Shown one piece after another: positions 1 through 9,251 of a DNA stretch of 64,000 nucleotides (position 1 is its first letter; the number at the start of each line of letters is the position of its first letter). The notes below the pieces were generated by a model. It searched no databases. It was given only the letters and a program-made list of their open reading frames with translations, and was not told the DNA's origin. Position numbers and translations under genes: made by a program. The stretch covers positions 434,001 through 498,000 of the forward strand of contig JAFIDK010000001.1 in assembly GCA_017051695.1 (NCBI GenBank), written 5' to 3'. This DNA comes from Algoriphagus aestuarii. GTDB taxonomy: Bacteria; Bacteroidota; Bacteroidia; Cytophagales; Cyclobacteriaceae.

Positions 1-1303
1 CGGACCAAAGATCAAATTGGTTTTTACGGGAGCCCATATTGAGCATATACGTTTGGGGGTGATTTTCTAGGTAAAATGAAAGTTCAGAAGCCATATGATA
101 GGTTTCAGAAAACACAAACACATCCTCTAGCTTCAGACTATCCTGGAGAAAATCCACTCGCTGCGCCAAAGGATCATATCCCGACATTCTTCTAAACAAT
201 TTAACCTCTCCTTTTTGAAGAGCCGGGATGGATTTCAAAAATGTAAAATCTGGCAACATCACAAAGAGTGGTAGGAAAATACTGATCCCAAAACCCCAGT
301 TCCTGATTTTTGACCAGAAGGGGGTAAGGTCTTTTACCCAATCACCCATAATGATCGCTATTCCGACATAGGTAAAAACTGTCCAGTTTACCAGGATTTC
401 TGTCACAAAACTTAGGAATCCAAATCCAAGAAATACCAATAAGGCAGGGAAGATCAAAAAGAATTTTTCCTGATTCCTATATTTCAACACGTTCTTCACA
501 GCGCCAACTAGTAGCGGTAACAGAAAAATTGAAATCATGGCCAACTGACCACCAAGGTATTCTAAAAATTGAGAAATGGATTTACCGATAGAAAATGTAG
601 ATTCTTTGCTTTCACCGGCTCCCGCCAGATTTGCCAGATGTTTGAATGTCAGAAAATCGTTTTGAATGTTCCAGATCAAAAACGGTAAGAACCCCAAAGA
701 CATGACCAGAAAGAAAAGAACGAGCTTTTTCCATTTTTTACCTAAAGTCCCTTCTTGGATGACAAATAAACATAGAAAAGGGATCACCAAAATCACTACA
801 GCTTTGGCCATCAAGCCTATTGCGGCAGCTAAGCCTGCCAAAATCCACCATTTGGTTTTCATCTCTTTATTGGCCCGATAAAGCCAAAACATCGTCAAAA
901 CCCAAAAGAAAGTCAGAGAAGTATCTGTGGTATGGAATGAAGAAACCAACCACCAAAATGGCATTGCCTGAAGAATCATTGCGGACCAAAAACCTGCTTT
1001 CTCACCATACAAATAGGTACCGAACAGATAAGTCACCCATGCTGTGGCCAATCCGAAAAAGATAGGATTGAACCGCACACCAAATTCAGAGTCCCCGAAT
1101 ATGGCCGTGCTGAAGTAATTTAGAAAAGCGACAAGTGGAGGTTTGGAATAATAATGCCAGGCCAGATTTTTTGACCAAAGCCAATACTGCGCCTCTTCCG
1201 TAAACAGATCCAATTCTGGACGGAAAAGAAACAGGATCTTGGCAATCACGATAGCCAAACTGACTATCCAAAATGCCGATTTATAGGAAAGATTCAACTT
1301 CAT
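1..1303 (-). CDS. PMT/ArnT-like membrane glycosyltransferase (GT39 type), 3' part outside window
   Basis: The frame is open from an ATG at 1303 to the left edge without a stop, giving at least 434 residues. It begins with a transmembrane helix and then shows TEEAQYWLW and YYSKPPL near residues 35-55, the hallmark luminal loop of dolichyl-phosphate-mannose transferase/ArnT-like GT39 enzymes, including the acidic residues expected at the active site. Many further hydrophobic helices follow. Such enzymes move a sugar from a polyprenyl-phosphate carrier to lipid or protein outside the inner membrane; the acceptor cannot be inferred here. The C-terminus is missing only because the window ends. A hairpin terminator separates it from hpf, so it probably has its own promoter in the 1304-1320 region or beyond. 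Family is clear, substrate unknown. Confidence 0.85.
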   Translation of the reverse strand, partial: MKLNLSYKSAFWIVSLAIVIAKILFLFRPELDLFTEEAQYWLWSKNLAWHYYSKPPLVAFLNYFSTAIFGDSEFGVRFNPIFFGLATAWVTYLFGTYLYGEKAGFWSAMILQAMPFWWLVSSFHTTDTSLTFFWVLTMFWLYRANKEMKTKWWILAGLAAAIGLMAKAVVILVIPFLCLFVIQEGTLGKKWKKLVLFFLVMSLGFLPFLIWNIQNDFLTFKHLANLAGAGESKESTFSIGKSISQFLEYLGGQLAMISIFLLPLLVGAVKNVLKYRNQEKFFLIFPALLVFLGFGFLSFVTEILVNWTVFTYVGIAIIMGDWVKDLTPFWSKIRNWGFGISIFLPLFVMLPDFTFLKSIPALQKGEVKLFRRMSGYDPLAQRVDFLQDSLKLEDVFVFSETYHMASELSFYLENHPQTYMLNMGSRKNQFDLWS

Positions 1304-1320
1304 AGTAAAAGTTGGCAAGA

Positions 1321-1350
1321 AAAAGAAAAACCCCCGGAGTTCCGAGGGTT
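1321..1350 (-). terminator. rho-independent terminator after hpf
   Basis: Read on the minus strand, an 8-bp GC-rich stem (arms inside 1331-1350, tetraloop AACT) is followed by a T-rich tail at 1330-1321. It lies 22 bases past the hpf stop and just ahead of the glycosyltransferase start. Confidence 0.8.
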
Positions 1351-1371
1351 TTGAAAAGATTTTAGGGTTTA

Positions 1372-1677
1372 TTACTGCCTGACAAGGACGAATTTTTCCT
1401 TGTATTTTTTGATTTGTCTTCGTAGTCCTTCTATCGCTTCATCAGCTGCCCCTTCGAACGAATCAGATTGATTCTTCGCAAAAAACTGCTTTCCTGGCAC
1501 GTTTAGCTTGATCTCAATAATCTTGTTTTCATTGTTATCATTTTTATCTAGCCTCATAAAAACCTCACCATCTATGATACGATCATAATAGGTTTCCAAC
1601 TTGTCAGCTTTCTTTTGAATAAAATCGATCAGTTTACGATCGGCATCGAAGTGGATTGAGTGCATCTGCAGTTTCAT
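1372..1677 (-). CDS. hpf: Ribosome hibernation promoting factor HPF/RaiA family
   Basis: A small protein of about 101 residues with the beta-alpha-beta-beta-beta-alpha pattern of the HPF/YfiA (sigma-54 modulation) family: HSIHFDADRKLIDFIQKKADKLE at the start in outline, then VFMRLDKN and a lysine-rich C-terminal helix. It is the short form without the long dimerisation tail. It is expected to bind the 30S decoding centre and silence ribosomes in stationary phase. An upstream in-frame ATG at 1689 would add four residues (MQIN); I prefer 1677 because family members usually begin close to MKLQ. It starts only about 23-35 bases after the xerC stop, so the two are probably cotranscribed, and it ends at a strong terminator. 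Confidence 0.88.
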   Translation of the reverse strand: MKLQMHSIHFDADRKLIDFIQKKADKLETYYDRIIDGEVFMRLDKNDNNENKIIEIKLNVPGKQFFAKNQSDSFEGAADEAIEGLRRQIKKYKEKFVLVRQ

Positions 1678-1712
1678 ATTGATTTGCATTTAGTGGTTGA
1701 ACAATAATTTAT

Positions 1713-2597
1713 TTACGCTTTAGGATGTGCCTGTTCAAACACAGCCTTGAGTTTTTCCAGTGAGTTATGAGTATAAACCTGTGTAGCGGCTAGATTTGCG
1801 TGTCCCAGCAAATCTTTCACTGCATTCAGGTCTGCTCCTTTATTTAATAAGTGAGTCGCAAAGGTATGGCGCAGCACGTGAGGGCTACGTTTTGACGTCT
1901 GTGCAAAAAGGTCCAGATAATGTCTGACAACACGGTATATCATCATAGGGTAACTTTGCTTTCCGTGATTAGTAACAATAAAATAGTCACTTTGCTCTAT
2001 TTTTAAAAACCTTTCCTCAAATACTTTTTTATACAAAATGATATTTCGTAACAGCCCTTTTGTAAGGGGAATAATTCTTTCTTTTTTACGCTTACCTAAT
2101 ACTTTCACGACTCCTTCTTGGAGCTTGATATCTCTCCATTTTAAACCGGTCAATTCCGAAAGTCTGACACCAGTCAAGTAGAGAAATTCCATCACCATCC
2201 TGTCCCGCTGACCTTCAAATCCCGGATCATAAACACTTTCTTCTAGAACGGAAGAAATGGTCGTTTCCTGCAGGAATTCGGGAAGTTTTTTCGGGTTTTT
2301 AAGGGATTTTAACTTATAGGTCGGGTCTTTAGAGATAGCTCTAGACCGAAGCAAAAACTTATAATACGAGCGTAGGGTAGCGATTTTTCTGTTTACCGAG
2401 GTGGTACTCAGACCGTTCTCTACCAAATCAATCACCCATGCACGGATTTCGGAATGATCTGCCTCTGAGATATCCTCTTTTTCAAAAGCCGTGAGTACAA
2501 AATCCTGAAATTGCTCCAAATCTTTTTGGTAAGCCAAAACCGTATGAGGGCTTGATTTTTTCTCGAATTCCAAATAATTGATAAAAGAGTCTACCAT
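1713..2597 (-). CDS. xerC: Tyrosine recombinase XerC-like
   Basis: At 294 residues this matches XerC/XerD in length. The N-terminal SAM-like core-binding domain (about 1-100) is followed by the catalytic domain with the full set of residues: Arg145 in TGVRLSEL, a lysine in the beta-hairpin near 167-172, His240-x-x-Arg243 in PHVLRHTFATH, His266 in LLGHANL and the nucleophile Tyr275 in TQVYTH. XerC with XerD resolves chromosome dimers at dif; no dif site was recognised in this window. Placement upstream of hpf in one transcriptional unit and downstream of rpsU is typical chromosomal context rather than a mobile element, and nothing resembling att sites flanks it. XerD or an integrase paralogue is the alternative, but the location and size favour XerC. 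Confidence 0.88.
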   Translation of the reverse strand: MVDSFINYLEFEKKSSPHTVLAYQKDLEQFQDFVLTAFEKEDISEADHSEIRAWVIDLVENGLSTTSVNRKIATLRSYYKFLLRSRAISKDPTYKLKSLKNPKKLPEFLQETTISSVLEESVYDPGFEGQRDRMVMEFLYLTGVRLSELTGLKWRDIKLQEGVVKVLGKRKKERIIPLTKGLLRNIILYKKVFEERFLKIEQSDYFIVTNHGKQSYPMMIYRVVRHYLDLFAQTSKRSPHVLRHTFATHLLNKGADLNAVKDLLGHANLAATQVYTHNSLEKLKAVFEQAHPKA

Positions 2598-2660
2598 GTA
2601 CTATGATTGTTGATTTAAAGTACACGAAAAAAAACACAAGTCCGGTACCATTTAGCACAA

Positions 2661-2691
2661 AAAAAAAGCGTACTCACTAAGTAAGTACGCT
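2661..2691 (-). terminator. rho-independent terminator after rpsU
   Basis: An 8-bp inverted repeat (AGCGTACT at 2667-2674 and AGTACGCT at 2684-2691) is followed on the minus strand by a run of T. It isolates rpsU from xerC-hpf. Confidence 0.8.
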
Positions 2692-2715
2692 TGTATGATT
2701 TGAGTCAAAAAACGA

Positions 2716-2910
2716 TTATTTCGCTGCTTCGTCCTGAAGTTTCTGCTTATAAGCCGCTTTGATGACCTGAGCTCTTCTTTTGATAGAAGGTTTTGTGAAC
2801 GCTTGTCTCGCTCTTAGTTCTCTGACTGCACCAGTCTTGTCAAACTTCTTTTTAAAACGCTTAAGCGCTTTTTCGATAGATTCGTTCTCTTTTACGTTTA
2901 CTACGATCAT
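2716..2910 (-). CDS. rpsU: 30S ribosomal protein bS21
   Basis: A 64-residue basic protein beginning MIVVNVKENESIEKALKRFK, with the RxxFxKPSxxRRxxxxAA core of bS21. It sits on the 30S platform next to the 3' end of 16S rRNA. Unlike every other gene checked in the window, it has a perfect Shine-Dalgarno sequence 9 bases upstream (2920-2925) and an exact TAnnTTTG promoter element at 2936-2943. In Bacteroidota the anti-Shine-Dalgarno of 16S rRNA is occluded by bS21 with bS18 and bS6, and rpsU is known to keep a strong SD through which free bS21-less ribosomes autoregulate its translation; the layout here fits that. It is monocistronic, ending at the hairpin 2667-2691. Confidence 0.95.
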   Translation of the reverse strand: MIVVNVKENESIEKALKRFKKKFDKTGAVRELRARQAFTKPSIKRRAQVIKAAYKQKLQDEAAK

Positions 2911-2917
2911 AATTTTA

Positions 2918-2927
2918 CACCTCCTTT
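2918..2927 (-). promoter_or_regulatory. strong Shine-Dalgarno of rpsU
   Basis: Minus-strand AAAGGAGGTG precedes the rpsU ATG, with AGGAGG ending 9 bases before the start codon. Other starts in the window lack such a match, so this one is notable and probably the autoregulatory site for bS21 synthesis. Confidence 0.9.
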
Positions 2928-2935
2928 CGCGACTG

Positions 2936-2943
2936 CAAAGGTA
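2936..2943 (-). promoter_or_regulatory. rpsU promoter -7 element
   Basis: Minus-strand TACCTTTG matches the Bacteroidota -7 consensus TAnnTTTG exactly and would give a short leader of about 20 bases containing the Shine-Dalgarno. No clear -33 TTG was seen. Confidence 0.6.
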
Positions 2944-2998
2944 TGGATATTATTTTTATAATCACTAGAAGCTGTAAAATAAACTCCCAACCGTTCTC

Positions 2999-3028
2999 TT
3001 GATTTATAGGGCTAATTCCCTAATTTTA
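2999..3028 (+). promoter_or_regulatory. possible promoter of the fucosidase gene
   Basis: TTG at 2999-3001 and TAATTTTA at 3021-3028 are 19 bases apart, close to the Bacteroidota TTG / TAnnTTTG arrangement, about 22 bases before the start codon. The last base of the -7 element deviates. Confidence 0.35.
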
Positions 3029-3050
3029 GCAAAAATTCCCCCATTACATA

Positions 3051-4397
3051 GTGAATAGACCCCTTAAAAACACCCGTATTCAATCAATTTGTACCTTTTT
3101 GTTATTTTCAGTATTGATTCCATTTTATTCATTTTCGCAGGAAAACCCAGAAAAAATGGAATGGTTTAAAGATGCCAAGCTGGGAATTTTTATCCATTGG
3201 GGGATCTATTCTGTCAATGGTATCGACGAATCCTGGTCCTTTTTTAATGACTACATCAGTTATGAGGATTATATGAAGCAACTTAATGGCTTCACTGCCT
3301 CTAATTATGATCCTGAAAAGTGGGCTAAACTAATTAAGCAAAGCGGTGCTAAATATGCAGTCCTCACGGCAAAGCATCACGACGGAGTGGCACTTTGGGA
3401 CACCAAAGCTTCCGATCTTTCCGTTGTGAAAAAAACTCCGGCGGGGAAAGACCTTGTAGGGCCTTTTATAAATGCTTTGGAAAAAGAAGGAATTAAAAAA
3501 GGAATCTATTTCTCTGTGTTGGATTGGTCACATCCCGATTATGACAGGAATACCCGTGAGACTTTTCGGTACAAAAATGACCCGGAAAGATTCCGAAAAT
3601 TCACCGATTTCAATTTTGCTCAATTGAGCGAGCTATCTTCTCAGTACAATCCCGATTTATATTGGTTTGACGGGGACTGGGAACACAAACCTGAGGAATG
3701 GAGAAGTGCTGAACTGAAAGAAAAATTATTAGGCTATAATCCTAATTTGATTATCAATTCCCGCTTGGGCCCAGGTTTTGGGGATTATGCCACTCCAGAG
3801 CAGGGTGTTCCAGTCTCAAGACCCGACAGCGAATATTGGGAACTATGTATGACCATGAATAACAGCTGGGGCTATCAAGGAAATGATCATGCCTATAAAA
3901 GCCCAAGCGAACTGCTAAGAATCTTTGTGGACTGCCTGCATATGGGAGGAAATCTTTTAATGGACTTTGGCCCAAAACCTGACGGATCGATTCCAGAAGA
4001 AGCTGAAAATATCTTAAAGGAATTTGGACGCTGGACTTCCAAACATGAATCTGCCATTTATGAAACACAGGCGGGTATTCCTGACGGCCACGTGTATGCG
4101 CCAACTACACTTTCCAAGGATAAGACCATCTTATATATTTATTTGGACTACAAAGTGAATGAATCTCTTGCGATCAAAGGACTGAAAAATAAAATCCAGC
4201 GTGTCTGGGTCGTAGGCAATGGCACCAAACTTCAATCCAGAGAAGTGGGCAAAATGTACTGGAGTGCCGTGCCGGGAATGAAGTATATCGACATCCCTGA
4301 TAATGTCTATGACAAAGACATTACGGTAATTGCCGTATTATTGGATGGGCCTGTGGATCTATATAGAGAGCACGGACAGGTGATTGAAAGCAATTAA
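3051..4397 (+). CDS. Secreted alpha-L-fucosidase, GH29 family
   Basis: A 448-residue protein with a signal peptide (hydrophobic stretch to about residue 30, ending FSFSQ-like) and a GH29 TIM barrel: WFKDAKLGIFIHWG (37-51), AKHHDG (107-112) and YWFDGDW with the catalytic nucleophile Asp207. It should release alpha-linked L-fucose from glycans in the periplasm or outside. The start is a GTG; no in-frame ATG lies between upstream stops and the signal peptide, so GTG is the best choice. The C-terminal beta-sandwich is present but short. The gene stands alone, without SusCD partners, sulfatases or fucose catabolism genes next to it. Fucosidase specificity rests on family membership; related activity on other substrates is possible. 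Confidence 0.88.
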   Translation: MNRPLKNTRIQSICTFLLFSVLIPFYSFSQENPEKMEWFKDAKLGIFIHWGIYSVNGIDESWSFFNDYISYEDYMKQLNGFTASNYDPEKWAKLIKQSGAKYAVLTAKHHDGVALWDTKASDLSVVKKTPAGKDLVGPFINALEKEGIKKGIYFSVLDWSHPDYDRNTRETFRYKNDPERFRKFTDFNFAQLSELSSQYNPDLYWFDGDWEHKPEEWRSAELKEKLLGYNPNLIINSRLGPGFGDYATPEQGVPVSRPDSEYWELCMTMNNSWGYQGNDHAYKSPSELLRIFVDCLHMGGNLLMDFGPKPDGSIPEEAENILKEFGRWTSKHESAIYETQAGIPDGHVYAPTTLSKDKTILYIYLDYKVNESLAIKGLKNKIQRVWVVGNGTKLQSREVGKMYWSAVPGMKYIDIPDNVYDKDITVIAVLLDGPVDLYREHGQVIESN

Positions 4398-4572
4398 GAG
4401 GTTAGGAAACTGGAAGTAGAATGTAAGCAATCTCAGTGATCAGTGATCAGAAAAAGCTGGAGGATAAAGCTTGAAAGCTGAAAGTTAAAATTTGAAGTGG
4501 TCAATAATTAAGTTCAGTCCAAAAACGTAATACCATTCAAGATTTCTCTCTCATTGGGAAACGCAAACAAAT

Positions 4573-4588
4573 CCCCCTTCGAAGGGGG
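4573..4588. repeat. GC-rich perfect palindrome, REP-like
   Basis: CCCCCTTCGAAGGGGG is a perfect 16-bp palindrome in otherwise AT-rich intergenic DNA, with GGGGAT further right pairing with ATCCCC at its left edge. It resembles the short dispersed palindromes common between genes in Bacteroidota; a second degenerate C/G-rich motif (CCCTTAAAGGGG) lies near 10345-10360. Confidence 0.5.
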
Positions 4589-4634
4589 GCAAGGGGATGT
4601 TTTTAATAAAACAGAACTTCAAACTAAATTTTTA

Positions 4635-4642
4635 CCCCCCCC
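4635..4642. repeat. run of eight C
   Basis: A homopolymer C8 follows TTTTTA. A C10 run preceded by ATTTA occurs at 23278-23287 near another propeller locus. Such runs can vary in length by slippage, but no direct evidence of variation exists in one sequence. Confidence 0.5.
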
Positions 4643-4770
4643 ATCGAAATTAACCGTCAATCACAAAGTCGATTGGATTTAGGTTGTCGATGAAACTAGT
4701 TTCAAAATTTTCAACTAGATTTAATGCAAGCTAGCTTTTTAATAGTTCTTTAATTTTAACTTAATTTCAA

Positions 4771-4924
4771 ATGAAAAAAACGATGTTTTTAGTCTTGGCC
4801 GTACTAGATATGGTCCTGGGTAGTTTAGCGTAAGTAAAGCCGGAAAGGGCAACAAATAGCTGTAAATACTTCTTTACCAGTTAAAATTTTTCCAAAATGT
4901 GAATACTATTTAGCCAATCAATAA
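4771..4924 (+). pseudogene. probable decayed small secreted-peptide gene
   Basis: From the ATG at 4771 a signal-peptide-like start (MKKTMFLVLAVL, then GSLA) runs into a stop at 4831. In the +1-shifted frame, codons from 4838 read on to a stop at 4922 and end with PVKIFPKCEYYLANQ. Together they look like a small exported peptide broken by a frameshift and at least one stop. It sits 65 bases before the propeller lipoprotein, the same arrangement as the intact peptide/lipoprotein pair at 21906-23209. The alternative is that the second frame is chance. Confidence 0.4.
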
Positions 4925-4989
4925 CCCGAAGTATCAGGAATAATTGATATTCTATTCCAACCAAGGCACGATTTTCTAAATTACTAAAC

Positions 4990-6123
4990 ATGATAAACCG
5001 ATATTTTGTAATTGTGGCATTCATTTTAATAATAGCTTGCCAAGCTAAAAATGAAAAAGATGAGTTTCCAGGATTATTGAATCTAATGATGGTCGATTCC
5101 GTCCTAATTGAGGAATCAAATTTTCACCTCAATAGCCAGTTTGAAGTTGGAATGGTGGCTGACAGCTTGATCGCGGTTTCTTCTGTCAGGACTCCAGCTG
5201 TTGGTTTTTACCATATCTCCGGCAAACAAAGAAAAAGAATTGCTTCAGGAGACTATCCAATAGGTTCATTTTTACCATCTAACTTTGATGCTTCATATTA
5301 TCCAATCGTCTATTTATTAGATAAAAAAAGTGAATCAGTCTTAATTTTCAATGTCGAAACTCAAGAATTCATTAAAAAGATCAGGCTAACTTTTCCTGAA
5401 GGGAAAGAGGCCAGGGCAGCCGATTCAAAGTTCAAAAAATTAGACAATGGTTTTTTAATAGAATTAGCTTCCTCTCTATATGATAATTTTGACCCCAAAT
5501 ACTATAATGAAAGTGGTAAGTTGATCTATTTCTTTGATGAAGACGGACAAGTTATAGAGAATCCTTTTTTGGAATATCCGGAAGAATTAAAGAATGCAGA
5601 GGGATCTCTTAAACCATCAAATTATCTTGTCTCCTCGTTTTATAAAAAAACTGCACTATTCAGTTTTCCTCATGAGAAAAAAATCTACCGCTATTTTTTA
5701 AATGAATTGGAAAAACATCCAATAGAAATACCACTTCCAAAAAGTAGATTTTTTGATTATTCCGTTAGTAGCGCAGATGGAATTATTTCTTTTGATGATT
5801 TATTCACATCAGGCAATAAAAGCAATATTGTAGTCCCATTTAATCATATATTCACATCAATCCGAGAAAACTCAGAGTCAATAATTATAGAAACTTGGAT
5901 GAATAATAAAAAATTGGGAAAGGAATATGCCACCTTCTCACATTTGATGGTTTATAATAAACAGGACGAAAGCTGGTATGAAACCTCCGATCCCAGAAAT
6001 ATCTTAGACATCGGCATGCTCGCAGGAGTAGTCAATGACACCCTTTATTTCTATGAAGGGAGCCTAATGAAACATGACGAAAAATATATCAAAAGGGCAG
6101 TTTTAAAACCAATAGAAGAATAA
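4990..6123 (+). CDS. 6-bladed beta-propeller lipoprotein (TolB-like propeller family)
   Basis: A 377-residue protein starting with a lipoprotein signal peptide (hydrophobic core, then IIACQ with the acylated Cys at about residue 17). The rest shows repeated beta-rich blocks typical of the Bacteroidota 6-bladed beta-propeller lipoproteins: an early region with FEVGMVADSLIAVSS, a middle region with FFDEDGQVIENPF and a closing FYEGSLMKHDEKYIK. Function is unknown for this family; a surface or periplasmic binding role is inferred only from fold. Paralogues in this window are at 21906-22991 and 33039-34109. The next gene is convergent, with a terminator between. Upstream lies the decayed peptide gene. 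Confidence 0.7.
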   Translation: MINRYFVIVAFILIIACQAKNEKDEFPGLLNLMMVDSVLIEESNFHLNSQFEVGMVADSLIAVSSVRTPAVGFYHISGKQRKRIASGDYPIGSFLPSNFDASYYPIVYLLDKKSESVLIFNVETQEFIKKIRLTFPEGKEARAADSKFKKLDNGFLIELASSLYDNFDPKYYNESGKLIYFFDEDGQVIENPFLEYPEELKNAEGSLKPSNYLVSSFYKKTALFSFPHEKKIYRYFLNELEKHPIEIPLPKSRFFDYSVSSADGIISFDDLFTSGNKSNIVVPFNHIFTSIRENSESIIIETWMNNKKLGKEYATFSHLMVYNKQDESWYETSDPRNILDIGMLAGVVNDTLYFYEGSLMKHDEKYIKRAVLKPIEE

Positions 6124-6190
6124 GGTTCTTAATCCCATCCCCATTCTTTGCGATTTCTTTGCAGCCTTTGAGGCAAAGTGAAAACCAAAA

Positions 6191-6223
6191 AAGGCCTCCC
6201 ATTTACTTAGGAGACCTTTTTTT
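6191..6223. terminator. bidirectional terminator between lipoprotein and atpC
   Basis: Nine-base arms at 6191-6199 and 6210-6218 pair with one mismatch, flanked by A and T runs on both sides, serving the two convergent genes. Confidence 0.7.
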
Positions 6224-6240
6224 ATATTCGGATAAATTTC

Positions 6241-6486
6241 TTAAGCGACTACTTTCTCAGCCAGCAATACAATTACATTGTCTTTAACTTCTACTACTCC
6301 GCCATCCACGATCATGGATTGTTTTCCTTCTGCTGTGGTAAAGGAAACTGTTCCTTTTGCCAAAGCAGAAACGATCGGAGCGTGATTATTCAGCACCTGA
6401 AATGCACCTCCGGCACCTGGGAAACTGGCCTCGGTCACTTCACCCTGAAATACTTTTTTGTCCGGTGTGACGATTTCTAAATGCAT
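6241..6486 (-). CDS. atpC: ATP synthase F1 epsilon subunit, short form
   Basis: At 81 residues this contains only the N-terminal beta-sandwich domain of epsilon: MHLEIVTPDKKVF, PGAGGAFQVLNNHAPIVSAL and IVDGGVVEV. The C-terminal two-helix domain that inhibits ATP hydrolysis in proteobacterial enzymes (family about 130-140 residues) is absent, as is usual in Bacteroidota. It caps the central stalk with gamma. It follows atpD on the same strand after a 116-base gap that contains degenerate repeats (AACCGAAAACCGACAACTG-like words), an oddly long spacer for two subunits made from one transcript. Confidence 0.92.
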   Translation of the reverse strand: MHLEIVTPDKKVFQGEVTEASFPGAGGAFQVLNNHAPIVSALAKGTVSFTTAEGKQSMIVDGGVVEVKDNVIVLLAEKVVA

Positions 6487-6602
6487 GGATTTTTATATCG
6501 TTTGGAGGCCTCTCTTCCGAAAAAAATGAAGCTCTCCGTTAAACTATTAAATGTTACAGGCTTTCGGTTATCAAAACTGACAACCGAAAACCGACAACTG
6601 AT

Positions 6603-8181
<1,579 letters not shown>

Positions 8182-8259
8182 GGATATTTGGAAAATAATC
8201 CGAACCTTCTTAACGAATTGATGATCAATCTCCTCAAAATCCCCTTTTTACCAAAAAAT

Positions 8260-8739
8260 TTATTCCATCACTCTTCGAGCAAATAAAAAAACTTTAGACC
8301 AATATCGATTACTCAAATAATCCTCAGAAACGCCTAAAGAAGTGGAAGAATGGATAAATCGCACATCATTTTTACTTACTTCAGTCACAATTCCTGCATG
8401 AGTGACCTGGTTTTTTCTTTTGCCAGTGGCAAAAAACATCAGATCTCCTCTTTTTAAATCCTTGGCATTTACTTTTTTACCAACTTTGCTTTGGTCAGCA
8501 GAAATCCTTGGCATGTTAATCCCCACTGCATAGTAAGAATGAAATACCAACGCACTGCAATCCATACCTGCCCGGGTGGTTCCTCCATACTTATAAGGTG
8601 TACCTGTATAACTTCTTGCAGTGGAAATCACCACATCAAAAGGATCTGAGGAAACTTTCTTTTTTGAGGCGCAAGAAAAGGCCAGTAGTGCCACAATGGG
8701 AATCCATAAAAGTACTCGGGGGAAATTTCTTACTTCCAT
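8260..8739 (-). CDS. NlpC/P60 family cell-wall peptidase lipoprotein
   Basis: From the ATG at 8739 the protein has 159 residues: a signal peptide ending LLAFSC, so Cys23 is probably lipidated, then an NlpC/P60 domain with the catalytic triad Cys61 (GMDCSALV), His114 (THAGIV) and His130 (FIHSSTS). Such enzymes cleave gamma-D-glutamyl-diaminopimelate bonds in peptidoglycan. An in-frame ATG at 8778 would add 13 charged residues ahead of the signal sequence, so 8739 is preferred. Length is that of a single-domain Spr-like hydrolase without SH3 domains. The neighbouring genes are divergent on the right and separated from atpD on the left, so it stands alone. Confidence 0.85.
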   Translation of the reverse strand: MEVRNFPRVLLWIPIVALLAFSCASKKKVSSDPFDVVISTARSYTGTPYKYGGTTRAGMDCSALVFHSYYAVGINMPRISADQSKVGKKVNAKDLKRGDLMFFATGKRKNQVTHAGIVTEVSKNDVRFIHSSTSLGVSEDYLSNRYWSKVFLFARRVME

Positions 8740-8845
8740 TCTTATTTTTTGCTCATTCAATAATAAGATTCTTCCCATCAGGAATCAACCCTATTCATCA
8801 ATATTGCCCGTTCATTTCGTTATATTCGTAGATTAATTGCAGGAT

Positions 8846-9085
8846 ATGAGCAGAGAAGAATTCACCAACCTCCCTTTTCATAAAAAAATTATCACCTTAT
8901 ATACAGAAGGGACTTTTGTCGTGGCTATCCGATATTATAAGCATAAAGTGAATTTATACCTGCTCGAGAATGAGTATGTCGAAGTTTTTTACAACCATAA
9001 GCAAGATAAAATCGACAAAATTGATTTTTTGCCCAGGGATCATTCTAGAATGAAATTTTATCTGGATCAAATCAAACTGGCGTAA
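8846..9085 (+). CDS. Small conserved-looking protein of unknown function
   Basis: A 79-residue ORF from the ATG at 8846 (a TTG three codons earlier is a weaker start). The sequence begins MSREEFTNLPFHKKI and is rich in Tyr, Lys and Asp, with a predicted beta-beta-alpha pattern (FVVAIRYYKHKVNLYLLENEYVEVFY in outline) and no signal or membrane segment. The central YKHKVNLYLL and VEVFYNHKQDKI strands suggest a small soluble fold. It is divergent from the NlpC/P60 gene and followed by a 166-base spacer with degenerate CGCTGATT/CTGCG words. Codon use is like its neighbours, which supports a real gene; I do not recognise a family. Confidence 0.55.
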   Translation: MSREEFTNLPFHKKIITLYTEGTFVVAIRYYKHKVNLYLLENEYVEVFYNHKQDKIDKIDFLPRDHSRMKFYLDQIKLA

Positions 9086-9251
9086 TTATTCCCGCTGATT
9101 CCCGTGGAAAAGAACGCTGATTTTAATTTTACAATCTCCTTGTAATTTTAACCCCAGCGAGAATCTGCGCTAGTTATCAGCGATAATCTGCGAGGAATGG
9201 CAGGAAATAAAAGAAAATTCAAGTAATTCGTAGCATCAATTTTTACCTCAG

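Larger units (their letters stand above)
4398..4989. other. 592-base gene-poor stretch
   Basis: No intact gene is visible. The stretch holds short tandem words (CAGTGAT repeated near 4435-4450), a 16-bp perfect palindrome at 4573-4588, a run of eight C at 4635-4642 and a probable decayed peptide gene at 4771-4924, directly upstream of the propeller lipoprotein. Confidence 0.6.

Noticed and set aside
666-1065. Plus-strand ORFs of 71 and 81 residues
   Set aside because: They lie antisense to the GT39-type glycosyltransferase, whose frame is open across the region with clear motifs, so they are shadows.
3754-4104. 116-residue minus-strand ORF
   Set aside because: Antisense to the fucosidase gene, low coding character.
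8837-8845. TTG start three codons before the small protein at 8846
   Set aside because: An ATG three codons downstream is a better start, and the extra residues have no support.
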